From: Deroplatys truncata | Taxonomy: Eukaryota > Arthropoda > Insecta > Mantodea > Mantidae | Assembly: GCA_030765065.1 (NCBI GenBank) | Contig: CM060985.1 | Location: forward strand, 7,812,001 to 7,876,000 | Direction of reading: 5' to 3' | DNA length: 64,000 nucleotides | Part shown: piece by piece, positions 1 to 12,742 of the stretch | Layout: every line of letters begins with the position of its first letter | How positions within the stretch are numbered: the first letter of the stretch is position 1 | Made by a program: the position numbers and the translations under genes | Notes under the pieces: generated by a model | Told to the model about the DNA's origin: nothing | Databases searched by the model: none | The model's input: only the letters and a program-made list of their open reading frames with translations

Positions 1-480
1 ACGTCCAGGACAGTGGTGAAAGCAGCAGCAGTTCATATTAGGAGAAATCCAATGCGGAAGCAAACATTAACATCTCCAGGAGATCAATGTCCAATAGCTC
101 AGAAAAACCTTGGGCTGAAGGCTTATTGCTGGAGTACTGCACATAAAACTTAAGCAGCTGAGAGAGTCGAAATACAAATGTCTACTTTAATTTGCGCCAA
201 CAACAGTTGCAGAAAAATCCTTTTTATGGATGAAAACATTTTCACAACTGAACAGAGCTACAACCGCCAGTGACCAAGTGTATGCCAGGACTTTAGAAGC
301 TCATGGGTGGGTCCCATAGATCCAAAGGGGTCACGGTCCTGCTTTTGTGATGGTTTGGTGGGCAGTAAGCTACAATGATGTCACAACAACCAGAAACAAC
401 CCTCCTTCAAATTGTGGTGAAACATTTGAACACCACTTTGTGGACCTTCACTTAAGTAAACAGACAGTTTTGGTCAAGAG
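1..480 (+). pseudogene. Decayed mariner/Tc1-like transposase fragment
   Basis: Frame-hopping translation of the + strand gives recognisable Tc1/mariner transposase pieces: a helix-turn-helix-side stretch (VHIRRNPMRKQ, then NLGLKAYCW) followed by KILFMDENIFTTEQSYN, whose D is the expected first catalytic aspartate of the DDE/D nuclease. A block resembling RGHGPAFVMVWWAVSY comes next, which in this family follows the first aspartate. Several frameshifts and stops separate the blocks, and I cannot find convincing second and third catalytic aspartates downstream. The copy starts before the window edge, so its left inverted repeat is not visible. It is a dead copy and would not make transposase. 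Family-level assignment is fairly secure from the order of blocks; the subfamily is not. Confidence 0.7.
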
Positions 481-489
481 AAGATGACA

Positions 490-3400
490 TTAAACAGGAA
501 ATAAAGCTTTTAAAACACCAGCAGAGAAGTCACAGTATGGGAAAATATCCACATCACCAAAACTGCACATAGAGTAATGAATTTTGAAATTTCAATGATA
601 AATGACACATTGAAGTTCCTCTTCCAGACACCAGTGGACCTACACAATGGAGACGAATGTCTTTGTAACATGTTCCGAGTGTAAACTTAGTAAGAGATAC
701 TAAAAGTGCAAGCAATCCACTCACTGTTTGGTGATACTCATTAAAATAACTTAAGTTCCATTTATTTTATACTTTGCGTAAGTTAATCAAAATGAAACTG
801 GATTCTTAATTTTTCAGATACACTGCCTTAAACCAGTAATGCTATATACCATTTTGAGGTTTCATTAATAACACTTTGATCCATCTTTAGCTGTAATGTT
901 ACATTAATTAATATTGCAAGATGTCTTCAGGTTGATCCAAGTTGTAAGGCTTACACAACCATTCACCATCTGGTGTTGAAATATGTTAAACTAATATAAA
1001 CAACCCTTAAAACTGTGGTCACTACAATTTTACTTTCTGCGCCACTTCCCTATGACATTCTATACCAATATTTCACTGAAAATCTACATTTTGAGCTTTC
1101 TTGAGTCAAATAATGCAGCATTCCCAAAGTATGTTATTTAAGTTATATTTCACAAAATTTCCCCTACTTAAAAAAAAAGAAAGAAACCTCTAACTGTAAA
1201 AAGCGTTACATAAAAAATAGCTCTTTGAATATCTTAACAATTTTTTTTGATACTGACATGAATAAACTGTATATCTTGAATATTGTGTAAAATATCATAT
1301 ATCCTGACATTCATATTGAATTTTCTGCAAATAGGAAACCAGTACACATATTTCTCAGTTATGCAATTTAAATTAATGCAAAATTAAAAGTTGGAACATT
1401 GACCACTCCAGAAATACTTGCCATTTTAAGTGTGAATTTTCCAATATTTTATTAAGGGTACTCAATACTGGGGGGGGGGGATCTCCAGCATTGTAAAACC
1501 AGGATCCAATTGTGGTCCTGCTCTTCTGCAGAGCTTTCATGTTAAAATGATATGCATGCAATGCGTTTGATTCTCAGCAGCTGTTAACAGTGCTCCCCAG
1601 TCTTTCCCCTACAGTTCTTGAATGTCAGTAATTGAGGTGCACCAGTTGACTCTAGAGCAGTGCATCTTCATGTGTAAATGTTACCACAAATACGAGTCAG
1701 CTCATTGTGTTTGCAGTTTCCTGAATAATTTACCAGCTTCTAGAAAAGCCATTTACAAAACTGCAAATTCATTTGATTATGCTATATCACTGCATAGCAG
1801 GAACGTACAGTTTTAACATGAAATTGATGCAAACCTTGAATGTCCATCAACAAATTCACTCCCAAAATTAGCAAACAAAACGGTTCTGCTAATTATTTAC
1901 ACCTCAAACTGTATAAGCCCATTGTTTAAAACAGGGTGACCCAGTAACAAAAGTGCCTTTTTTTTTCTCTCTCTGTAAATGAAGGTTTAATGGACTCAAT
2001 GCTGTTGTTGCTTTCAGACAAGGCCTGGTTTTACGCTGAACAGCCATGCGAACAATTAAAACTAGTGAACCAAAAATCCACATTGTGTACAGGAAACTCT
2101 CTTAATGACAGGAAGGTTGGAGCTTGGTGTACTATTAGCCCATGGTCGCAGAAAGGTATTGAAGAGACATTTTGACCCCCAGCAGCTTACAGAAGAAGGG
2201 AAGTCATATGGGTGGATTCAACCGCTAATACAGCAGCAGAAGTGTGGATTATTAGTGCTGGGTATGACAGATTTAACATCTGTGGGGTTGCATAAAAGAA
2301 CTAAATAAAATATTACAGAAACATTACTGTGGCTGAACTGCATGCGGGATATTTCCAGCTTCTACTATGAGGTAACACTTTATACAATATTAGGGACAAG
2401 GTTTAAGTATGCTCTAGGCAGCCGTAACACACCCAGTCACCAAGAATCAAAAGACATGTACAGGATAATTTTTATATGAAAGCTTGTAATTATTTAAATG
2501 CAATATGTAATATTTAAAGAGACATGTGTAAATAATACATAACGTTTTGAAAATTGATTTTCTGATAAACTCCATTTCTTAAATGTTAACCATTTTTAAA
2601 TTAATTCTTGTTATGGAATTTTTTGTTTTCAATTTGTTTTTAAATTTTCAGTGTAAATTCTTTGAAGGTGAATGTATAGATGTATACAGAACCATTTCTT
2701 TAAATTAAGCATGATTTTGGATTTAAGGTTTTAATAATTTAATACACCACTGAGATTTAAAAAACAAGAGTTACACGCTATTTATTTTCTTTTCCAAGAA
2801 AACTTTTAATATTACTATACAAATTTTAAAGGTAAAGAACCACATTTGAGAAATAATATGCAAGATTTTAAAACCTTCTGCACATGACTCAAATTTCATT
2901 TTTGCAATAGTCTTATCTTTGAAAGAACCACAAAAATTAATTTTCTAGTGTAATTTTGTTGAGCAATTCCAGGATAAAAATTTGTATAAATTACGGTATC
3001 AGTATTAATTCTCGTCTTTTGCTTCTCATCGTTCCATGCAAAGAGATGCGGACAAGCATACAGTGAAGTGTTTTTCAAAATGTTGACTGTCATGAAGTGT
3101 ATGTGTATTGATCGTGGTTAACAAGAAGCATGCATATAAACAAGCTTCCTAAGGAATAAACTGTAGAATAGATTATACACATATAAATCTTTCTGTAAAT
3201 GTACTTTCTTTCAGTTCAAAGGACCTCAAAACATGTATTTCTAGTGAAATCTTCATTATAATTCTGTGGAAAATAATACTTCCCCTACTTAGGTGGCAGA
3301 GAAAGTAAAGTTGTTATTAGTCTATAGCTATCACACATCGACAGTACAAATGAACCTCATACTTGTAGTTGTTTGAATAGAACAATAACATCTTGTTTAT

Positions 3401-4900
3401 GGCCATGTCATTCGAAGACAGTGCCAATTACATTATTACTTTACACACACACATTTCAAATTGTCTACGTCTCGTTTTGCATGTGACAATTCATGTATTT
3501 TACACCTTACATACACAAGTTTTAATGCTTAATTATGCATCTAGTAAGATGTGGGCATTGTTACTGCTCAATGTGTTTTGCAAGAAAGAGGCATAAGCCG
3601 AGTTCTGTAATTGCAGTAATTATTCTCATATCCCAAGAGTTGCATACAATTATTCTATTTGTGACCACTTAATGGTGGCTACATAGTGTAAACCAAAGCC
3701 TAGCTAATATTATTCTATTGTTCTAGAAACAAAAGAATCTATGTACCTAACAATATTAATTTTTTTATAACAATAGAATAGTATACATTACAGAAGAAGC
3801 ATTGTAATGGAGGAGGTGGGGGGTGATAGGGTAGCAACCTACCCATAAATGAATGTCTGTAAATAAAAACAAAAGAAAGGAAGGACAACATCAGATGTCA
3901 CTGCAGTATTAATTTCTGCACTCCCCAATTTAATTTAGAGATTTTGTTTTGTTTAAAATGTTTTTGTAATGCTTATACAGCAAGTAGCATGAATATCTTC
4001 ATAATGGAGTGTATTTTGGACTACATCAAGTCTGCCTTGCATTTGTGAATACTGCTAGAGGTGAATGCTTTGATTATGATTGAAGGGTGTAGAGGTAATA
4101 AATTGGAGGATCCGAGGTGCTTCTCCATTGGTTCTTTCTCCATGCAGCCTTTTAATGTAGTCATTCAATTTCACTGCCATAACCATAATGAAATTTAATA
4201 TTGTTATATGAATTGATCTTAAATTTAAGTAAATTCTTAAGTTATAGTGTGATTTAAAATATAGTGCTGTAGAGTTAAAATAACTCAGAGCAGAAAATAA
4301 ATAACAACCTTTACACTACAAGCTATGTTGGTTGGTTTTGTTTACCAATTTTACCAGTATGCTATCACTAATTCCAGTATTATCCAGTTACCAGTGGACA
4401 TCCTGTAATATTATAGAGAAAATTTTGAGCTTGTACATAAGAGATTACAGAAGCAATTTTGATGAAAAAGCCTTATTCTTTCTGATGATCCTGACGATAA
4501 AACACCTTCTAATTTCAATTACTAAAAAGGTTTACATGCTACAATATGAACACAGTGGAGATATAAAAGAACATACTTGCGAAGAAGACTTTGAGTTTTG
4601 ATTGAAAATGCCTTGGAGTAGAAAATAGTTGTTTCTCCACACAAAATGCATGTAAAATAAGAAGAATGCTACAAGAATGTCATGATTTAACAATCAAATT
4701 AAAGGAAAACAAAAGAGAATAGAATCTGCTACGATAAACTTCGGATTCAAATGCCAAAATATTTCACTATCCCTCATGTAATAAACTTTTGCATTATTTC
4801 CTTCGTTAGCAGGGCATGCTAAATAATTGTATTTAAGGAAGAAAACTGCTAACATTAAAATTCAGTCAACTAACATTTTATAATTAACAACTGAGAATAT
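490..4900. other. AT-rich tract without recognised genes
   Basis: Dense stops in all frames and only short spurious reading frames. It contains a poly-G run of 10 near 1,471 and a scrap of dispersed repeat A at about 3,185-3,320. I see no tRNA, rRNA or protein family here. Undetected host introns or old transposon DNA are both possible. Confidence 0.5.
3185..3320 (-). repeat. Repeat A, terminal fragment
   Basis: Matches the 5' end of repeat A read in reverse: caaaacatgtatttctagtg, then a line like gaaatcttcattataattc, then the short terminal hairpin-like motif ending gcagagaaagtaaag. Compare the copies at 33.8 kb and 57.0 kb. It is non-coding. Confidence 0.55.
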
Positions 4901-4984
4901 TATTTTTCTCGGTGATCGCAGACTAAAGAGGTTAACTTGGTGGCCTGGAGGTGCAGAATCTGCAACTCTATTTGGTTGTATATG

Positions 4985-6050
4985 TTAAGGGTTTCTGCAT
5001 TATGTAATTAAATAACTATGGGACCAAAGAGAGGTACAAAGGTTTAAAATTTCACCAACTCGACCGTTTTGACCAAGGATTGTTCCACCACCAAACGTCT
5101 ATGCAGCAGCATTTCCAGAATGGTTGTCGCAAGGTTAAGGAAGTTCGATGTTTCACATCCTTTTGTGTGAATATGAGATTTTTCCCCCATTATCAGCTGT
5201 ATGGATATTACAATTTTAAGGGGATAAAGGGGAGGATTCACCATAAAAATGTCCTAGATCATTGTACCTGTAGTAATTTCATTAACAATGGGGGAGTAAA
5301 TTAAATCATTTGAGTTTTAAAACAAACCATACAATGTTAGGTAAGCCAGCTGGTAATTACATAAAGAGAGAAAATATTGTGCAGCTCAATATCAGAAACT
5401 ATCCTCAATTTGCTGATGACAGATACATAACACAGTATCATCAAATGATTCATGGCATGCACCAAATAACAACTCACCATTATAACAGAGGAGATGAGCA
5501 GCAGTAATACCAACTGTCTTCCTAAAGTCTGCCACTCAGAATAGACATCTTCTCACAGGCAACATACCATTAACTGTAAATATAAAAAGATCAGCTGTAA
5601 ATATCTTTATGTGGTCCTAAACAGCATATCCAACCTTAAAACTATAAAGAGAGAACATTTTGTGCAGATTAACATAAAAAATTACTCTACCAACATTTAT
5701 CTTTTCAGTTGTTTCTTGATGATTACCGATTATGTGCCATTTCCAGAATGTTTAACTTACTGGTCCGGAAGTAGGGAATCTTCATATTCACCATCTTCAC
5801 CTTACTGCATTGTGTACTGATGTTATGGGCTTCTGTATTATATGAAAACTTGTGTCCTTTAATAACTATGGGACCAAAGAGAAGGTATAGAAGTTTATAA
5901 AATTTCATCTACTGTCACTACCTAAACATTATACAACCAATCTGATAATTCCTCAGTTACTTTACAACATTTCCAGGATTTGGAAGATTAAGGAATCAGA
6001 AATACAAAATATGCTGATATTTCATATTCATGCAGCATCAGAAAGTCAAT
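4985..6050. repeat. Repeat D region with internal inverted-order duplicates
   Basis: Two blocks recur here. One is aactatgggaccaaagag followed by an imperfect aaaatttcayc stretch (about 5,010-5,060 and 5,860-5,910). The other is taaagagagaa followed by ttgtgcag (about 5,362 and 5,645). The segment at about 5,505-5,650 also matches 25,410-25,508 joined to 26,488-26,600, so the region belongs to a dispersed family. It is non-coding, and its element type and true ends were not determined. Confidence 0.5.
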
Positions 6051-6786
6051 AACAAACAATTTAATGAGGGAGTTGATATTACAATTCACATTGTCCATAA
6101 CTGAATGTTGTGTCCTGGTTACTAGAGGTGCATGGTATGCGTTTTGTTGCAGCCCAGTGAAGAGGGACCATGATCATGATAAAGGATAGACACACAGATA
6201 AGCTTTTGGCTTAATTACCAGGAAAAGCACCAGAGTATTCATAACTGAGTAAAATTAAGAACAAGCTGGAGAAGAAAGCTCTTTAGGAGATACATGGGGG
6301 CAAAGACATGGAATGGTACAGAGCTTTTGGAAATACGCCTGATCTAAGTTTGAAGATACGGATAATCAAAACATCTGGGTTGAGATGTTAGCCTTTTATT
6401 AAATGATTAAGACAGAACCTAACAAAAAGAAAAGTATTTAGATATATGTAATTAAAAAGAGAGGGAAGTCACTGCATGACTCCAGCCTGGGGTGTAGAAA
6501 TTAAAAGAGGACAAGGTATAATAAAGATGGAGTGCATATTTTGATGCAATGTAGAGGAACCAATGAGGGAAGAAAAAACTAATCAAAGAAAAATGTCTTA
6601 GAGATAATAAAGGTGTAGCAATTAGGAAAATGTTCACAGATCAATCGCAGATAAGGCAATTAGGAGCATTTCTTTGCAAGGCTATGTTGAAATGAAAATA
6701 GTCTGTCGACAAATGTTAATTTGACAATCACATTACTGTAAATAGTAGGTTATTGAAAATAGTATATAGAGAGCAATTAATTGAAC

Positions 6787-6850
6787 TTTATTTATGGACA
6801 CTCTTTAACTACTATGGTTCTTAGGGTCAAATTCATAGTCGTTGCTTATG
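6787..6850 (-). repeat. SINE B 3'-end fragment
   Basis: Contains actttatttatggacactc followed by tttaactactatggttctta, the 3' end of the tRNA-derived SINE seen complete at 52.1 and 56.65 kb, in reverse orientation. Only about 60 bp is recognisable. Confidence 0.55.
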
Positions 6851-7235
6851 TGGAGAGTAGATGCTTAAGCAATAAGTATTTCCTTCTGATAAGGAAACGC
6901 TTATTACCATTTGGTATACATAGACGGTACCTATTTGCTCAACGCTGAATGCTTACTTATTTCCGAAGCACATGTGGCAACATGGTTCAGCTGTTTCACA
7001 GCCACTCGGATGCGCAAAGGAATGTGTAAATAACTATGCAGGTGACCACATAGCCAGCCGCCATTTTCATTTTCATTATTTTGTTCACAACAGCTGTTGA
7101 GCACATGGTAGAAGTTTGCGAGTTTTAAATGGTGCATTTATTAATTAGTTAGCTTTAATTTAAAATCAAGTAGATTCTAAATTTAGTTAGGGTTTGTAGT
7201 AATAGTTGTACAGTTACATTAGTTAGGTCGAAAAC

Positions 7236-7310
7236 ATGCCAAAAGGAAAACACTGCAGTGAGCAGGAAAGAAACAAACTAAAAGAGTTGGTGCTGAGATA
7301 CAAAGACATT
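7236..7310 (+). pseudogene. Possible N-terminal scrap of a transposase
   Basis: An ATG at 7,236 opens MPKGKHCSEQERNKLKELV, which resembles the first residues of Tc1/mariner-type helix-turn-helix proteins. The frame then runs into a reversed fragment of SINE B (gaggctagcatgataaccc) and stops. It is about 25 codons, too short for a firm family call. A short basic host peptide would look similar. Confidence 0.25.
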
Positions 7311-7370
7311 TGGTTTGCGGAACTAGAGGCTAGCATGATAACCCTACACCATGAAGGACGATCTGCCACT
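7305..7370 (-). repeat. SINE B 5'-end fragment
   Basis: The stretch gaggctagcatgataaccc followed by tacaccatgaaggacga matches the reverse complement of the SINE B head, including the A-box side, as in the complete copy ending at 56,942. Only the head is present. Confidence 0.5.
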
Positions 7371-7512
7371 GAATCTTTATGTGCATTATCGTAGATAAAC
7401 ATTTTATATCAAAGAAACCAAACATAATGTATAAGTTAGCTCTACAACAAATTGTGATAAATTGAAGTATGACGTTTTCTATTGTGAACAGATAATGTGA
7501 GTGCCATGAAAA

Positions 7513-8170
7513 TTAATCATGTAAAAAGGCAATGAAAACTAAATATGTATGCAGGCTTCCACGGTCGTTGTCCATAGTATGTTTCTTTAGCTGGTAATAG
7601 GCTGCATTGTTACTTTGGAAGTACACTCTGGCGATGTTTTGCCGCAACCCTGGGCTACTGGTACTGTATGTGCTAACCACACCACGGTCTCTCAGTGAGG
7701 CCTTCCAGACCAAATTTAGTGGTTTGCCTCCCTCTCTGTTAAGTTCGCTATTGTCTTTAAAGATTTCAATGCTTTGTAACGCCCGCATATTGCCAGAATC
7801 TTGATGTCATCAATATCTATATGGTGCCCTGCTTTTATCCCATGTTCTGCAAGTACAGATTTCTCTGCCTGGGAATACTTTATGGATCTAATATGCTCGT
7901 ATCTGTGAGTTTGAATACATCTGCCAGGAGTCTCTGCAGTCATAACTGACTTTATAGGCTCCAGGGTTTATTAAAGGTGGAACTTTGTTTTTCACAGCTG
8001 ACACCTGTGATAGTAATTTTCTGCTTTGTGTGTATCTAACCCTTCTGTGACACCTTTAATAGTTCTCTCAAAGACATATGGCAAAGAAGTCCATCCGGTG
8101 TTATTGTCAGCGAATGTTTTTTTCCCCCTTTATTTCTGTTCTGCGAAGTTCTTATATCTAGGGCCAAGTA
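7513..8170 (-). pseudogene. Penelope-like element, C-terminal GIY-YIG region (decayed)
   Basis: Minus-strand translation gives the order typical of the C-terminal part of Penelope-like retroelement proteins: RYEHIRSIKYSQAEKSVLAE (start of the endonuclease helix region), then HGIKAGHHIDIDDIKILA, then in another frame IEIFKDNSELNREGG and KPLNLVWKASL. In the family this region follows reverse transcriptase and supplies a GIY-YIG-type nicking activity. Here the GIY-YIG core itself (the Y-x-G-Q-T stretch) is degraded to a remnant near 7,925, and at least two frameshifts separate the blocks. No reverse transcriptase core is present, so the copy is inactive. It also forms the left arm of the inverted repeat described at 7,570-8,820. 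Confidence 0.7.
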
Positions 8171-8820
8171 TAAGCTGCAGTGGCAGGTTACCCTTCCTTG
8201 ATGTTCTGGGGGAACGTGACACAGTGAATCAAACCATACGCTCTTACACACAGAAAGATACATACCAGCGAGCTCATATCACCCTCCAGCAGTCAAACGG
8301 GAGATGATAAACATGCTATACCAATGCGCAAAGCATGTGTTTCACTTGGACTAAGGCAAAAGAAATCAAACACTTAAATTACGTACTTAGAGCCAATATA
8401 TGCTCGGCCTGAGATATAAGAACTTCACAAAACAGAAATAAAGGGAAGAAAACAAACCCACCAACAATAACACCAGATAGACATCTGTCCACCAAGTCTC
8501 CGAGAGATTATCAAAGGTGTTATAGAAGCACAACATAAGGGCTAGATACACACAAAGCAGAAAATTACTACCTCAAGTGTGTGAAAGATAAAGTTCCACC
8601 TGGAGTGCACATTAGATCCATAAAATATTGTGACTGATGGGACAAGCCTCCTCTCCCCCATTGACTGTTGCGTGGCCAGAGTATAAATACCCGCATCGTA
8701 ACACATTCAGTACCAGTAGCCCAGGGAAGAAGCTCAACAAAGGCTGCAGCAAAACGTCGGCAGAGTGTACTTCCAAAGTAACGACGTGGCCTATATGAGA
8801 AACCAAAGGAACATACAATG
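7570..8820. repeat. Large inverted repeat made of two Penelope-like halves
   Basis: The left arm pairs with the right arm in three blocks: 7,571-7,675 with 8,697-8,818 (shared cagtaccagtagcccaggg and agagtgtacttccaaagtaa), 8,010-8,075 with about 8,499-8,567 (gatacacacaaagcagaaaa), and about 8,131-8,175 with 8,386-8,440 (agaacttc followed by acagaaataaaggg). The centre lies near 8,285. The right arm lacks most of the GIY-YIG segment kept in the left arm. Penelope-like elements often carry such terminal duplications, in direct or inverted order. Confidence 0.75.
8680..8700 (+). promoter_or_regulatory. TATA-like box in Penelope-like arm
   Basis: The motif agtataaataccc lies in the right arm just before the block shared with the left arm. 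Penelope-like terminal repeats commonly hold their promoter in this position. This is inference from motif and place only. Confidence 0.3.
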
Positions 8821-9204
8821 AAAAGAAAAAAGTCAAGTTATTAAACATGTGCAAACAGAAAGGTTAATTGCCATGTGATTGGACTTGAAACCAAAGTTGG
8901 TCACTCGTGTCAAAAAAAATCCTTTACATGAGTATAGAACTACTTCATAAAGAATACGGGGGTAAATAAATTAAATTAATGAAATCCTCACTTAACTTGA
9001 GTATAACTACCTGGGAAAAGGAAGGAGAATCAGAAGAGGAATGCAATGGGAAAGTGTCAATCGGAAACAGCAGTTCTAACACAAGGAATTTATAAGGTTA
9101 TTTCTTCTGGTAATGAGAAGAGAGAGCACAATACATGAGCTATCAATAATTCACAGGAAGTATGCTGATAACTGATTGCGTGCAATTTGTGTAAAATTGA
9201 CCAA

Positions 9205-9972
9205 TACCATTTTTACTTTCTCTGACACGTACCTAGTACACAGAGGAGATATTGCATTAAATCCAAAAATGTATACTGAGATTTCACCACAAATATATGT
9301 GTGCCCATGAATAAAAAAAATCATTTTTATCTGAATAGCATAACTAAAAAACGGTAAGTCAGATAAATACCAAACTTGGTATTTAGGTTCAATATCTTCT
9401 GAAGATGCAACACAAAGATTTTCAAGAAAATTCCCCCAACCATCGCTTACATGGAAGATTTTTCAAAATTCTTGAATTTCTAAAACATGGCTCTAACCAT
9501 TTTGATTAAAATACCATTATTAAATATATTTACATGACAAATAAAAGTATAATCTTGTATAACAGATAAACATTAAAAAGACGAAAAAAAACGTAGATCT
9601 CTTTAAAACACACAATTTATTTCATTTTTTTTTGTGGCAACAAACATTTACGAAATAGCCGTTATTAATGATTCAAATTGTTCAACACTTTGTCATTCTT
9701 TTCAAGTCCTGTTGATTTTCATCTGTTTCTCGCAATGTCATAGAAAAAGCATGGAATTTTAAGGCTGGCAATATCATTCTTAAACATTTGACTATCACTA
9801 TTCCCTTTGCATCTATAATGAGATATGTAAAGTAGCTATTTTCAAAAAGTTTTATCTGGATTAAAATGAAGTAGATAGGAAAATTAAAATAATTTGTATA
9901 CCCACTTTCTGTATAACTAATAAGCGATAGAGGGTAGAGAAAGTCATGTGAATACAACACATCAGAGTTTTC
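9205..9972 (+). repeat. Repeat A, near-complete copy
   Basis: A non-coding dispersed element of about 0.77-0.9 kb. Landmarks in order: tactgagatttcaccac, a line with caaacttggtatttaggttc, gcaacacaaagattttcaag, aaacacacaatttatttc, gtttctcgcaatgtcat, aaacatttgactatcac, ttatctggattaaaatgaag, and an end at agagaaagtcatgtgaatac then acacatcaga. The same landmarks recur at 33.8-34.7 and 37.0-37.7 kb. No reading frame is shared between copies. The ends carry a motif (ctctacc...gtagagaaagt) that can pair with itself. Confidence 0.8.
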
Positions 9973-9974
9973 TT

Positions 9975-11040
9975 GCCTTGGTCTGAATGCAGATTAGACA
10001 ACCTTGAAAAGTGATAGAATTACTGATTGTGATTAAATGCTATTGACAGCAAAAATGAAACTGAATGCGGCTGTCAGATTGGATTTTCCAAGCCGCTACT
10101 ACAGAGAGCTCTGGTGGCTGTTATGGGTCACAGCCCTCTTGACAAGAAGCAAACAGTATGCTAAGATGGAGACAACTTCACCTACATTCCCAGGCTCCAG
10201 AAAGCTTGTCAATTTGCATGCTTTTAACTTTTTTCCTGCTCTGGTTCTATTTTTAAATATTTTATCATACTGTTGTTTTCTTTTAGGTAGTATTTAACAA
10301 GCACTTTTACTATATAGGGTACCCCAGTGATATATGATTATTGGGAAAGGAAACGTTCCAGGCCTAAGTTTACCAGTTATGAGAAGAAAAAAACCTCAGT
10401 CTGTGAGGAACGTCCTGGCTTAACAGCATAACACACTTGTGTCAGTCTGTTGGTACTCAGCTGTGATTAAATTTCAATGCCAACATCTGACTACTATAAA
10501 TTGTCTTCTGTATTCCTCTTGTAGCTACAATGTTTATCTTTACTAAATAGATAGAAGAATAGGCTTTCCTAGGAACAGTAGCTATACACGAGTGGTAGAC
10601 AAACTCATGTGAATTCTCCTTTGAAGATTATTTCACAAAAGTAACCAAATTATTTCTGCCATAAAATACTCTGCACAGGCTTGTATCTTCTGCATACTCA
10701 CATGATGCAACTTTTCTGAGAATAAGGGCAAGATTGCTTGGTGCTGAAGGTCCTGTTAACAAAGGATCAGATTTCTCTGATTACTTGAGGACAAGTTTTC
10801 AAGGGATGACCAGAATGTACCCACATTCTGCACGTCAGTAATACTTTCTCCACTAGTATTTTGTTTATATTAACATACAATATTATTACAGCCACCTACG
10901 TAGTCAGGCAAATGATTTATCTTCAAGTTTGTAGCCATTCTTTTATGTAGTGCACTTAAAATTCTTACACTGCTTTGTGATCAACATAATAAACTACTGC
11001 TTGCTGCATAAACACCAGGAGATAACTAAAACTTTCTGGA
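9975..11040. other. Unassigned AT-rich tract
   Basis: It holds one open frame of 86 codons (10,037-10,297) whose predicted tail is hydrophobic (FFPALVLFLNILSYCCFLL), but I recognise no family, and the frame has no partner or conserved context. Treated as non-coding by default. Confidence 0.4.
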
Positions 11041-11049
11041 TGCTTCTTC

Positions 11050-11345
11050 CCCAAGAAGTGTGTCAAAATAATTCTGGAACATTCGAGAACCTTGTGGAAA
11101 GACTACACTGACTATATAACTGAGCGCTCTTGTGGGAGTCGGTCAGTGTGGCAACAGTAGAGTGAGTCGTGTTGGTCATTCAGTGAGCAAGTTGGTGATG
11201 GCTGTCATGATGTGCTGCAGAGCGACGGGTTGTGGAGAGCTTGTGTTTGACTCCCATTAAAGTAAACCGTGTCTATGTCACAAAGGAAGTGAAGTGAAGT
11301 GAAAGTGTCAACCAAGTGAAACAGATAAGAATTTAAAATGACAGT
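11050..11345 (+). mobile_element. Possible solo LTR
   Basis: The tract has LTR-like composition and order: a start near tgtgtcaaaataattctgg, the block cattcgagaaccttgtgg, a TATA-like gactatataactgag, an initiator-like gtcggtcagtgtggc about 25 bp on, and a polyadenylation-like cattaaagtaaaccgtg. It is GC-richer than its surroundings. I found no second copy in the window, no clear TG...CA ends and no target-site duplication, so a decayed host promoter is an alternative. Confidence 0.3.
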
Positions 11346-11711
11346 AAAAAGTGATCAGTGAAAAACTGGACAAAGTTCACAATACTTTTAACAAAATCTG
11401 ATGAGATACATTCACACAACTTTCTCTACCGTCTATCATTTATTAGTGTATATACAAACCATTCTTACTTAAGCTTATTTTTATATGTACTAAATTTTAA
11501 TCCAAATAAACCTTTACAGAAACAGCTACATTACACATTTCGTTATAGAGAACAGTGATAGTCAAATGTTTAACAACTGGATGCCATATGCTGACCTTAA
11601 AATTCTATACTGTTTCCATGACATCGCGAGAAACAACTGAATGTTGGAAGGACTTAAGTGAATGACCAAGAAATGAACAATTCGAACCTTTAATAACGGA
11701 TATCCCAGAAA

Positions 11712-12640
11712 TGAGTCACTCCACATCAAACTGAACACACATAAAACATCACTTTCTCTGAATTTTAGTTTATGTGTTCCACACATAAAATAAATGTACA
11801 CACTTTTATATTTTGCAGAAAATCAAATTATTTTAGGATTTACAGCATACTTAACATTTTTCTTATATGCGTACCACGTTATATAAAAGCAAGTTATTCT
11901 CGGAGTACAGAATGGTCAGGAAAAGAACAATACGTTGTATTGTAGATTAAAACACTGCGGTTATCCTTATTCAAAATACTATTTATTCAATCACTTTTAT
12001 AAGTATGAATATTTTAAACTGCAATATCATATTTAACCCCATAACATTAAAACCTGAAAAAAATACAGAAGAAATCTGTGATATATTTTCTTATAGAACT
12101 GTTAACATCAGGATGGGATGCTCTTTAGAACTATACTTTTAAACATTTTATTTGTGTTAGCACGTAGGGTTCTACAACATAAATTACTGACTGAGAACTT
12201 AACGCCGCAGTGATGCCCCAGCTGATGCATTGCACAGTACAAATATGATAGGTTATTACTTCCGGCACTTGCAATAACTTAGCAACTAGAATCTGATATT
12301 CTATGGTGCATCTCTCCACTGTTTATTTTAAATGTTACTTTGTGTTCAGCTTTTTGCTTTATAATTCATACTTAGCTCTGTGGTTTGTTAAAGTGCATAA
12401 TGAATGCATGGAAGAGAACAGCTATGACTATTGATTCAATCCACTTAATGTTTCCAAGCATAACACAAGACACAAATCATCAAGCGCATCATCACAAACT
12501 TAAAAATGGAGAACTTAGCTTTGTCACCATACCTACGACTATGTGATAGATGTCAAAAAAATATCTCCAAGTACTATCCACTTCTAACAGTGATTATGCG
12601 CTACAAGGCACCAGTGGCGTGAATAATCCAGAAGTGACAT
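11712..12640 (+). repeat. Repeat E (copy 1), bounded on the left by a terminal motif
   Basis: Begins with tgagtcactccacatcaaac followed by tgaacacac. It then holds the landmarks ttctctgaattttagttta, ttgcagaaaatcaaattatt, ccaagcataacacaag and acaaacttaaaaatggagaa, all found again at 26.8-27.3 kb in the same orientation and at 18.1-18.87 kb in reverse. The segment 11,880-12,330 is missing from the 26.8-kb copy but present in the reversed one. It is non-coding and probably a non-autonomous DNA element. Confidence 0.75.
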
Positions 12641-12742
12641 TGAAAGCTCATCTTGAGGGGTTTTCTAATTTAAAGACAATATTTCTGAGCTGAACGAAAG
12701 CATAGTGTTAAGAAGAGAAAACCATGTACAATATCCACAGAA

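Noticed and set aside
10037..10297. 86-codon frame starting MLLTAKMKLN
   Set aside because: No family recognised; hydrophobic tail is explained by T-rich DNA.
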